DNA from: CAYPHA01 sp964410215
GTDB lineage: Bacteria; Calditrichota; Calditrichia; Calditrichales; CAYPHA01
Reading direction: 5' to 3'
Length of the DNA stretch: 13,329 nt
Assembly: GCA_964410215.1 (NCBI GenBank)
Contig: CAYPHA010000099.1
Span: forward strand, 1-13,329
Shown here: piece by piece, positions 7,773-13,329 of the stretch
How positions within the stretch are numbered: the first letter of the stretch is position 1
Layout of the letters: the number at the start of each line of letters is the position of its first letter
Notes under the pieces: model-generated
Database searches by the model: none
What the model saw: the letters and a program-made list of their open reading frames with translations, nothing else
What the model was told of the DNA's origin: nothing
Position numbers and translations under genes: made by a program

Positions 7773-7888
7773 AACCGGAAAAACCGGGAAAATACGACCT
7801 TACTTGAAATAGCAGCCAATTCTATTTAGTTTATCACCTGGTAGTTAAATATTGAGATGTATCACCAGACATGGAAAGGATATCTCTA
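7773..7888 (+). promoter_or_regulatory. rel-greA gap, possible greA promoter
   Basis: This is the largest gap in the rightward block and has no clear terminator, so either read-through or a new promoter serves greA. TTGAAA at 7804-7809 resembles a -35 box, but the sequence 17 bases on (TAGTTT) is a poor -10; TTAAAT at 7845-7850 is another weak candidate. The stretch from 7871 is nominally open in the greA frame but is probably leader (see greA). Confidence 0.25.
7876..7880 (+). promoter_or_regulatory. Shine-Dalgarno AAGGA that decides the greA start
   Basis: AAGGA lies 8 bases before a TTG at 7889, an ideal spacing. The upstream in-frame ATG at 7871 has no Shine-Dalgarno and would itself be only 2 bases from this element. 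Most other non-overlapping genes in the window use well-spaced AGGA or GGAG sites, which favours the TTG. Confidence 0.6.
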
Positions 7889-8359
7889 TTGGAATACGTT
7901 TATCTCACTGAACAAGGATTGAAGAATCTCAAAGCCGAGCTGCATGAGCTCAAATTCAGAAAGCGCCCCGAAGTCTCGCAAAAGGTGGCGACGGCACGGG
8001 AACACGGTGACCTGAAGGAGAATGCGGAATACCACGCGGCACGGGAAGAATTGTCGCTTCTGGAAACCAAGATCCAGACCCTGCAGGCACGGGTGGCACG
8101 GGCACGGATCATAGAGAAAGAAGAACTGCAATCCGAACATATTACGATCCTGTCCAAAGTGCGTGTTCAGGATCTCAAGCGTAAAAAAGAATATGATTAT
8201 ATCCTCGTGTCGCCCGAAGAGGCAGATGTCAAACAGGATAAAATCTCAATCAGTTCTCCGGTAGGTCAGGGGCTTCTTGGCAAGAAAACAGGAGAAGTTG
8301 CTGAAATACAAGTGCCGGCAGGGATGATCCGGTATAAAATCATGTCCATTTCCAAATGA
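7889..8359 (+). CDS. greA: Transcription elongation factor GreA
   Basis: GreA enters the RNA polymerase secondary channel and stimulates cleavage of backtracked RNA. The N-terminal coiled coil (about 8-75) carries the signature AREHGDLKENAEYHAARE with the acidic tip residues D41 and E44. The C-terminal FKBP-like domain (about 80-156) includes SSPVGQGLLGKKTGE and ends VPAGMIRYKIMSISK. I chose the TTG at 7889, giving 156 residues. It has AAGGA 8 bases upstream and places the tip residues at 41 and 44, the same numbers as in E. coli GreA, with the first residues (MEYVYLT) matching MQAIPMT without a gap. The upstream ATG at 7871 would add six residues (162 total) and lacks a Shine-Dalgarno, but cannot be excluded. 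The gene follows rel after a 116-bp gap and precedes the PspC gene by 64 bp. Confidence 0.96.
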   Translation: MEYVYLTEQGLKNLKAELHELKFRKRPEVSQKVATAREHGDLKENAEYHAAREELSLLETKIQTLQARVARARIIEKEELQSEHITILSKVRVQDLKRKKEYDYILVSPEEADVKQDKISISSPVGQGLLGKKTGEVAEIQVPAGMIRYKIMSISK

Positions 8360-8423
8360 TGAAACTTAACGTTCTCCCTTTCGTCTCCATATATGAGACT
8401 GTTATACGAAAACAGGAGTACGA
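8360..8423 (+). promoter_or_regulatory. Possible promoter with inverted repeat ahead of the PspC pair
   Basis: TTAACG (8366-8371) and TATATG (8390-8395) sit 18 bases apart and each match the sigma-70 consensus at about four of six positions. An inverted repeat GTCTC-7-GAGAC (8383-8399) overlaps the -10-like box and could be an operator. No T-run follows the repeat, so it is not a terminator for greA. The strong AGGAG of the PspC gene is at 8414-8418. All of this is weak pattern matching. Confidence 0.25.
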
Positions 8424-9098
8424 ATGTCAGAGTCCAATAACGTTCCCCACGAACACACATCGATGAAACGGTTGTACCGGTCACGCGTCAATAAAATGAT
8501 CGGCGGCGTTTGTGGCGGTATCGCAGAATATTTTGATGTCGATCCCATTCTTGTTCGGATCGCATGGCTGCTGATGACCATTTTCGGTGGTGTGGGCCTG
8601 CTGGCCTATATCGTCGGGTTGATTATTATTCCGGAAAACCCGGATCAGCAACGTACGGGACAGACACATGCGGCGGCAGGACACGATAAGGCGATGTTCT
8701 GGGGTACGCTTCTCATTATACTGGGTGCCGTGCTGATTCTCAGGCATTTTGGTTTCTTTTATTATTTCCGGTTATGGGAGATCCCATGGCAGGTTATCTG
8801 GGCGGCGTTCCTGATTTTCTTTGGTGTTTTCCTGATCTATAATCGTCATTCGGGAAGAACGGATGCTTCAGATGAAACATCCGTGCAGGGGACTGACGGC
8901 AAACAATTCTACCGCGTGAGCAGGGATAAAATGGTCAGCGGGGTATGTACAGGGTTGTCCCGGTATTTTGACATCGATGTAACACTGATACGGCTGGCCT
9001 GGGTGGTTATGACGCTCGCTTCTGTCGGTATCGGCGTATTAGCCTATCTGATAATGGTCATTGTATTCCCGCAGATGCCGGAAGGGGGTGCGCAATGA
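8424..9098 (+). CDS. Membrane protein with two PspC domains flanking a LiaF-like membrane core
   Basis: The 224-residue protein has two copies of the PspC domain: about 15-72 (GGVCGGIAEYFDVDPILVRIAW inside it, in part at 27-48) and about 161-218 (SGVCTGLSRYFDIDVTLIR, 172-190). Each has a short amphipathic start and a hydrophobic hairpin. Between them are two strongly hydrophobic segments (about 91-108 and 121-140) like those of LiaI/LiaF-type membrane regions, followed by a polar linker (141-160). In the PspC family such proteins sit in the cytoplasmic membrane and take part in envelope-stress sensing, though many PspC proteins outside proteobacteria have no tested role. The ATG has AGGAG 5 bases upstream. 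The gene overlaps the next one by ATGA (9095-9098). The duplication is clear; the stress role is inferred. Confidence 0.87.
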   Translation: MSESNNVPHEHTSMKRLYRSRVNKMIGGVCGGIAEYFDVDPILVRIAWLLMTIFGGVGLLAYIVGLIIIPENPDQQRTGQTHAAAGHDKAMFWGTLLIILGAVLILRHFGFFYYFRLWEIPWQVIWAAFLIFFGVFLIYNRHSGRTDASDETSVQGTDGKQFYRVSRDKMVSGVCTGLSRYFDIDVTLIRLAWVVMTLASVGIGVLAYLIMVIVFPQMPEGGAQ

Positions 9099-9598
9099 AA
9101 AAAACAAACTTTTTTGCCTACATGCTGATTATCGCCGGCGTAGCCCTGTTGTTATACCAGTTCGATATCATCGGCTTTACCCGGTTTGAAATCATTACAG
9201 CGGCGAGTCTCTTCCTGGGAATTCTATGGTTTCGAAAAGGGATGATGCATCCGCAGCGAAGCGGCATTCTGGGCGGCACATTTTTTACCCTGCTCGGCGT
9301 CTCATTGTTGTTGATGAAACAATATATATTACCAATGGAAGATTCTTTTGGATTCGGACTGGTTTTTGTACTTCTGGCCATCGCGAATCTGACCGCCTTT
9401 GTGCTTGCCGGCAGAAAACTGGACAATATTTTTGCGGCCCTGATATTCCTGCTGGCAGGCGGTGTCTTTTTGTCCGTTTATTTTGACCTGATATCGGGAT
9501 GGCGGATGGCCGATCTGGTATCCGTATTCTGGCCGGTCCTGCTTATTATTTTCGGCATTTTTCTTGTTATCGAGGGGTTTATCAAGCGTACACAATAA
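9095..9598 (+). CDS. Small polytopic membrane protein, LiaF/DUF5668-like N-terminal type
   Basis: This 167-residue protein is almost entirely hydrophobic, with about six predicted membrane segments (near 6-23, 29-46, 57-74, 86-105, 111-130 and 140-161) and short charged loops. It has no obvious catalytic motif. The hairpins ending in phrases such as FWPVLLIIFGIFLVIEG resemble the membrane part of LiaI/LiaF-type and DUF5668 proteins, which often sit beside PspC genes. Start ATG 9095 overlaps the upstream stop and has a strong purine run (AAGGGGGTG) 6 bases before it. Coupled translation with the PspC protein suggests the two act together, perhaps as a membrane complex. A terminator follows directly. 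The specific family is a resemblance, not a confirmed assignment. Confidence 0.75.
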   Translation: MKKTNFFAYMLIIAGVALLLYQFDIIGFTRFEIITAASLFLGILWFRKGMMHPQRSGILGGTFFTLLGVSLLLMKQYILPMEDSFGFGLVFVLLAIANLTAFVLAGRKLDNIFAALIFLLAGGVFLSVYFDLISGWRMADLVSVFWPVLLIIFGIFLVIEGFIKRTQ

Positions 9599-9624
9599 CC
9601 CCTTGAAATGACTACTGATAACAG

Positions 9625-9662
9625 AGCCGGCCGTTATTTTTCCGCCGGCTTTTTCTGTTTTC
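9625..9662 (+). terminator. Rho-independent terminator after the PspC pair
   Basis: A 7-bp GC-rich stem, AGCCGGC (9625-9631) pairing with GCCGGCT (9644-9650), encloses a 12-base loop and runs straight into a T-rich tract (TTTTTCTGTTTT). It lies 27 bases after the stop of the small membrane protein and separates that unit from aroA. Confidence 0.82.
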
Positions 9663-9719
9663 GTTGCTAATGACAGCAATCCTTATTAGATTTTCCAACA
9701 CGCAAACAGGAAATTAGAC

Positions 9720-10988
9720 ATGATTCATAGAATAAAGGGTGAACTTACCCTTCCCGGTGATAAATCGATTTCACATCGTTCCGCTCTTTTTGCAGCGCTC
9801 TACGAAGGGGAGTCGGTGTTCACTAATTTCAATTATAACGCCGATTGCACCTCCACACTGCACTGCCTGCAGACATTGGGTGTGCACTGGACGGCTGAGA
9901 GGGATAAACTGGTTATCAACGGAAAGCACCCTTCCCAATGGCAACCCGCCGATAAAGCACTCGATGCAGGTAACTCCGGAACAACGACACGCCTTTTATC
10001 GGGTTTACTGGCGGGAGCTCCCCATAAATATACTTTGAAAGGGGATGCTTCACTGAGCAGGCGTCCGATGAAGCGTATACTGGATCCCCTTCGTAAAATG
10101 GGCGCCCGTATCGAATCGCAGGATTCCCGTTTGCCGTTACATTTCTCGCCGGTGGAAAAGCTGCATGGTATTGACTATGACCTCCCTGTGGCCAGTGCGC
10201 AGGTGAAATCCGCTGTCCTGCTGGCCGGCCTTCTAGCGGAAGGGAGGACCATCGTCCGTGAACGCGTTCAGACCAGGGATCATACGGAACGTTTACTGCA
10301 ACTGCCCGTCAGGCACTATACAGGCGACGCGTACCAGGAGATCGAAAGTTCCATGGAAATCGGCATCCCCAATATTTCCATGTATATTCCGGGGGATATC
10401 TCATCCGCCGCCTTTTTGATGGTGGCCGCCTGTGCCGTTCCGGGTTCGGAACTGGTCATCCGGAATGTCTCTCTGAATCCAACACGTTCGGGCATTGTGA
10501 CCCTGTTGAAAGACATGGGGGCCGATATTAGGGAGACCGTGCTTAAAGATGCTCCCGAACCCCTCGGGGATATTCATGTGCAGGCAACCCCGCTTCATAA
10601 TATCACACTGAACGGCCCGATCATTCCCAATGTGATCGATGAGATTCCTGTAATAACTGTCCTGGCCGCCATGTCTGACGGCCGGTTTGAACTGTCCGAT
10701 GCGAAAGAACTGCGCTTTAAGGAATCCGATCGCATTTCTACCATGGTTGAGAATCTGCGAAATGTCGGCATCGAAGTAGAAGAAAAAAAAGACGGGCTTA
10801 TACTGGAAGGCCCTCAAACCTTTAAAGGCGGGAAAATTATCACACATGGTGACCACCGTATTGCCATGTCCTTTGCCATCGCCGATCTCGTTTCGAAGGA
10901 AGATATTCATATAGACCAGCCGGAATGCGTGGACGTGTCCTTTCCCGGTTTCTGGAAAATGCTGAACAGGCTGGTAAAAAATGGATAA
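9720..10988 (+). CDS. aroA: 3-phosphoshikimate 1-carboxyvinyltransferase (EPSP synthase)
   Basis: AroA joins phosphoenolpyruvate to shikimate-3-phosphate, the sixth step of the shikimate pathway. The 422 residues show LPGDKSISHR (11-20; K15, S16, R20 bind substrate), DAGNSGTTTRLL (82-93), GDASLSRRPM (108-117), the SAQ loop (159-161), RDHTERLL (186-193), IDEIP with catalytic D307, ELRFKESDRI (330-339) with E335, and HGDHRIAM (376-383). The wording SAQVKSAVLLAGL and RDHTERLL is typical of class II rather than E. coli-type class I synthases. Start ATG 9720 has AGGA 8 bases upstream (9708-9711). The gene follows the terminator at 9625-9662, so a promoter probably lies in 9663-9719, though I found no clear one. 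It overlaps aroE by 8 bp. Confidence 0.97.
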   Translation: MIHRIKGELTLPGDKSISHRSALFAALYEGESVFTNFNYNADCTSTLHCLQTLGVHWTAERDKLVINGKHPSQWQPADKALDAGNSGTTTRLLSGLLAGAPHKYTLKGDASLSRRPMKRILDPLRKMGARIESQDSRLPLHFSPVEKLHGIDYDLPVASAQVKSAVLLAGLLAEGRTIVRERVQTRDHTERLLQLPVRHYTGDAYQEIESSMEIGIPNISMYIPGDISSAAFLMVAACAVPGSELVIRNVSLNPTRSGIVTLLKDMGADIRETVLKDAPEPLGDIHVQATPLHNITLNGPIIPNVIDEIPVITVLAAMSDGRFELSDAKELRFKESDRISTMVENLRNVGIEVEEKKDGLILEGPQTFKGGKIITHGDHRIAMSFAIADLVSKEDIHIDQPECVDVSFPGFWKMLNRLVKNG

Positions 10989-11820
10989 AAAGCCGTACCG
11001 TTATGCCGTTATCGGTTATCCGCTCGGGCACAGCATCTCTCCCGAAATTCATAACCCGGCATTCCGTTATCTGGACATTCCCGCCCGATACCTGAAATAT
11101 GAGATCCCGCCCGAATCCTTCGATCGTGAAATTGAGAAACTGAAGCGTCAGTCCTGGGCCGGATTTAACGTGACCATACCTTTCAAGGAACGCATCCTGG
11201 TACATCTTGACGAGGTGGAAACGCTATCTGATAGAATCGGGGCTGTAAACACCATTGTAATCACTGAAAACGGCAGCTGGAAAGGGTATAACACGGATTA
11301 TGACGGTTTCCTCGGTCCGATCGGGGCTGACCTGCACGCGCTGGAGAGCTGTACCATAGTCGGTGCAGGTGGCGCGGCCCGGGCGGTCGCATTCGGTATT
11401 GTTTCGAAGGCGGTCAATCTCAAAACCCTGCGTTTCCTCAATCGCACGCCGGAAAAGGCGCGTGAACTCGCTCGAACGTTGAAAATGTTTAAAGAAATCC
11501 CCGTTTATATATCCCCCTTGCATGAAACCTCCATGGAAACGATTCCAGCAGACTTGGTGGTCAATACGACCAGTGTCGGAATGGGAGAGCTGGCGGGGCA
11601 GATGCCGGTTAATCCGGTTAACCTGCTGAAACCCGGCGGCATTGCTTATGACCTGATCTATAATCCTGCCGAAACGCTTTTTCTTAAGTCCGCCCGGGAG
11701 GCCGGTTTCCGCACCATAAACGGCCTGCCCATGCTTATCGGACAGGGTGCCCGTTCCTTCGAATTGTGGACCCGCCGGGAATTCCCGGCTGCCGTCAGGA
11801 AACAGTTGTGTATTGGCTGA
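10981..11820 (+). CDS. aroE: Shikimate dehydrogenase (NADP+)
   Basis: AroE reduces 3-dehydroshikimate to shikimate with NADPH, two steps before AroA. At 279 residues it is standard length. Substrate-site motifs include GYPLGHSISPEIHN (12-25; S18 and S20), NVTIPFKE with catalytic K69, GAVNTI (N90) and GYNTDYDG (catalytic D106). The nucleotide-binding domain has GAGGAARA (128-135), NRT (154-156), which favours NADP, and NTTSVGM (195-201). YDLIYNPAET and NGLPMLIGQGARSFELW close the active site, with Q255 in it. The ATG overlaps the end of aroA by 8 bp with no strong ribosome site, so translation is probably coupled. It ends 8 bp from the end of the opposite-strand protease gene. A 16-bp palindrome sits near its 3' end. 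Confidence 0.97.
   Translation: MDKKPYRYAVIGYPLGHSISPEIHNPAFRYLDIPARYLKYEIPPESFDREIEKLKRQSWAGFNVTIPFKERILVHLDEVETLSDRIGAVNTIVITENGSWKGYNTDYDGFLGPIGADLHALESCTIVGAGGAARAVAFGIVSKAVNLKTLRFLNRTPEKARELARTLKMFKEIPVYISPLHETSMETIPADLVVNTTSVGMGELAGQMPVNPVNLLKPGGIAYDLIYNPAETLFLKSAREAGFRTINGLPMLIGQGARSFELWTRREFPAAVRKQLCIG
11774..11789. repeat. Perfect 16-bp palindrome in the aroE 3' end
   Basis: GCCGGGAATTCCCGGC is fully self-complementary and can fold as a 6-bp all-GC stem with an AATT loop. It lies inside aroE, 29 bases before its stop, and 40 bases beyond the stop of the convergent protease gene. No T-run follows on either strand, so it is not a standard intrinsic terminator, but it is the only strong hairpin I see in this tail-to-tail junction. 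Confidence 0.6.
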
Positions 11821-11828
11821 ACGGTGCG

Positions 11829-13329
11829 CTAAGCGTCCTGGCTGTCGCCGTTATCGGATGACGCCGCATTGCCATTGTCCTTTTTTATATCGGCATCCAG
11901 GCTTTTACGAAACAGATGGGCTTTTTGTGCAAATTCACGCAGCCGTTCCTGCACTTTCATGAAAATGGAATCTTTCGTATAGGAGCCGTCTTTGTGCAGA
12001 ACACCGCAGGGAACGCCGGTCAGTATGCGGATACCGTCTTCAATATGATCAACGGCCCAGACGGTGAATTTCTTTTTCTGAACGGCTTCAATAACGTCCT
12101 TATTCAAAATCAGGTTTTTGACATTGGCTTTGGGGATGATCACTCCCTGTTTTCCGGTCAGCCCACGGGCTTTACAGATTGTAAAGAACCCTTCCACCTT
12201 TTCGTTCACGCCGCCGATGGCCTGGACGTCGCCTTTCTGGTTGACGGAACCTGTCACGGCAATCCCCTGGTTGATCGGCACGCCGGAAAGGGAAGAGAGC
12301 AGACCATATAGTTCGGTGGAAGAAGCGCTGTCGCCGTCGATCATTCCATAGCTCTGCTCGAAGGTAATCGACGCGGAGAAGGAGAGGGGCATGGTCGTTC
12401 CGAACTTTTCGGAAAAGTATCCGGAAAGGACAAGCATGCCCTTATCGTGAATCTTACCGCTCAGCTTGGCTTCCCGCTCGATATTGATGATGCCACGGGT
12501 ACCCGTAAAGGTGTTGATGGTAATGCGGGAGGGACGTCCGAAGGCAAAATCGCCCATGCTGTAAACGGCCAGACCGTTTACCTGCCCCACTTTAAACCCG
12601 CTCACATCCACATTGATGGTATGTTCCAGAATGGCTTCGTCGATCCGTTCTTCGGTCAGGTTCTGCCTGTAATTCTTCTCTTCGATCGCTGTGCGTACAT
12701 GTTCGGCCGTTACGGTTTTTTTTCGCTTTTTCCCGGCCCAGTAGGACGCTTCACGAATGATTTTAACGATTTCGCCGAACTGAATGGACAGTTTTTTCTG
12801 ATTATCTGCGCTGCGATGACCGTACGTAATGATCGCTTCGACGCCGGAGCGGTCGAAATGTAACAGTTTCTCCTCCTGTACAACCCGGGCGATGAACTGC
12901 AGATACTTTTTCTGCGTTGATGCCGTATCCTTCACTTCCGTATCAAAATCGGCCCGGGCTTTGAAAATTTTACGGAACTGCTGGTCATAATGGTGCAGGA
13001 GCGAATAAATATAGGAAGAACCGATCAGGATTACTTTCAGGTTCAGCGGAATGGACTGTGGTTTCAGGCTGACTGTCGAAGCAAATCCGGAAAGTTCATA
13101 AACGTCTTCAATACGCAGTTCGCGTGAACGCAGGGCCCGCTTGAGGGCCTCGTAGGAGAAGGGTTGTTTCAGGAGCTGTTCGGCATCGAGAACCAGGTAA
13201 CCGCCGTTGGCGGCGAGCAGGCTTCCGGCTTTAATCATCGTATAGTCGGTGTACAGATAGCCCTGATAGGATTTTTTTTCGATGCGTCCGAAAAGGTTGT
13301 TATAGGTGGGATTCATCTCATGGACCACC
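11829..13329 (-). CDS. Lon-like ATP-dependent protease (AAA_32/LonB type), C-terminal part, cut by right edge
   Basis: The visible 499 residues are the C-terminal part of an AAA-Lon protease of the family that includes E. coli YcbZ. The frame is open to the right edge; the first visible residues (VVHEMNPTYNNLFGRIE) are internal, so the start and Walker A lie outside. Numbering from the edge, GGYLVLDAEQLL (42-53) is the Walker B-like segment and IPLNLKVILIGSS (93-105) a sensor region. The Lon protease domain covers about 235-440. The catalytic serine is S334 in DGDSASS and the catalytic lysine K377 in GGVNEKVEG, 43 residues apart as in E. coli Lon. The last 30 residues are polar and acidic, ending GDSQDA, and probably disordered. 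Such proteins degrade cytoplasmic substrates; targets are unknown. The gene converges on aroE with 8 bp between stops. Confidence 0.93.
   Translation of the reverse strand, partial: VVHEMNPTYNNLFGRIEKKSYQGYLYTDYTMIKAGSLLAANGGYLVLDAEQLLKQPFSYEALKRALRSRELRIEDVYELSGFASTVSLKPQSIPLNLKVILIGSSYIYSLLHHYDQQFRKIFKARADFDTEVKDTASTQKKYLQFIARVVQEEKLLHFDRSGVEAIITYGHRSADNQKKLSIQFGEIVKIIREASYWAGKKRKKTVTAEHVRTAIEEKNYRQNLTEERIDEAILEHTINVDVSGFKVGQVNGLAVYSMGDFAFGRPSRITINTFTGTRGIINIEREAKLSGKIHDKGMLVLSGYFSEKFGTTMPLSFSASITFEQSYGMIDGDSASSTELYGLLSSLSGVPINQGIAVTGSVNQKGDVQAIGGVNEKVEGFFTICKARGLTGKQGVIIPKANVKNLILNKDVIEAVQKKKFTVWAVDHIEDGIRILTGVPCGVLHKDGSYTKDSIFMKVQERLREFAQKAHLFRKSLDADIKKDNGNAASSDNGDSQDA

Noticed and set aside
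7775..7787. CCGG-5-CCGG hairpin just after rel, as a possible terminator
   Set aside because: Only a 4-bp stem and no following T-run on the plus strand.
8086..8107. Short direct repeats of GGCACGGG
   Set aside because: Inside the greA coiled coil, encoding an Ala-Arg rich heptad-like stretch; coding constraint is sufficient.
10401..10910. Long open frame (169 codons) on the minus strand
   Set aside because: It lies wholly inside aroA, whose conserved motifs are intact on the plus strand; the antisense product shows no recognisable domain.
12447..12863. Open frame of 138 codons on the plus strand, and another at 11916-12311
   Set aside because: Both are antisense to the Lon-like protease domain with its catalytic Ser and Lys; no ribosome site or family pattern supports them.
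1..13329. Search for a defence island, mobile element, CRISPR array or tRNA/rRNA gene
   Set aside because: All coding space is taken by recognisable housekeeping or membrane genes, gaps are short, and no repeat array, transposase, integrase or RNA gene pattern was visible by eye.

Overview
The window is an ordinary housekeeping block of a bacterial chromosome. It holds twelve protein genes, two of them cut by the window edges, with roughly balanced base composition, tight packing and mostly clear Shine-Dalgarno sites. I see no rRNA, tRNA, CRISPR array, insertion sequence, phage gene or attachment site. The style of several proteins points to the FCB side of the bacterial tree (Bacteroidota, Calditrichota, KSB1, Marinimicrobia and relatives): a Bacteroidota-like NFACT N-terminus, a GreA with that lineage's C-terminal wording, and PspC genes paired with LiaF-like membrane proteins. 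This placement is a guess from protein style, not a phylogeny.

Layout. At the left edge an NFACT-family (RqcH/Rqc2-like) gene runs leftward out of the window. After a 132-bp divergent gap, a rightward run of six tightly spaced genes follows: yicC (endoribonuclease), gmk (guanylate kinase), a CoaB protein with an abnormal N-terminal domain, a family 4 iron-sulfur uracil-DNA glycosylase, dnaB (replicative helicase) and a bifunctional Rel (p)ppGpp synthetase/hydrolase. Gaps are at most 23 bp, and two junctions are ATGA start/stop overlaps, so this looks like one operon. Next come greA (probably starting at a TTG), then a double-PspC membrane protein overlapping a second small polytopic membrane protein, closed by a good intrinsic terminator at about 9625-9662. 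The shikimate pair aroA-aroE (8-bp overlap) follows. It runs tail to tail, 8 bp apart, into a leftward Lon-like protease whose N-terminal part lies beyond the right edge.

How the genes fit together. The six-gene run mixes RNA turnover, guanine nucleotide supply, coenzyme A synthesis, DNA repair, DNA unwinding and the stringent response. Gmk makes GDP, the GTP precursor that Rel uses, and Gmk is a known (p)ppGpp target in many bacteria. GreA acts in the RNA polymerase secondary channel. The PspC pair is probably an envelope-stress module, and AroA and AroE catalyse two steps of the same pathway.

I did not find a novel defence, mobile or biosynthetic system. The points most worth a second look are the CoaB protein whose CoaC-like domain appears to have lost its catalytic motifs, a TTG start for greA backed by collinearity with E. 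coli GreA, the double-PspC/LiaF-like pair, the altered DR motif in the NFACT protein, and a perfect 16-bp palindrome in the convergent aroE/protease junction.
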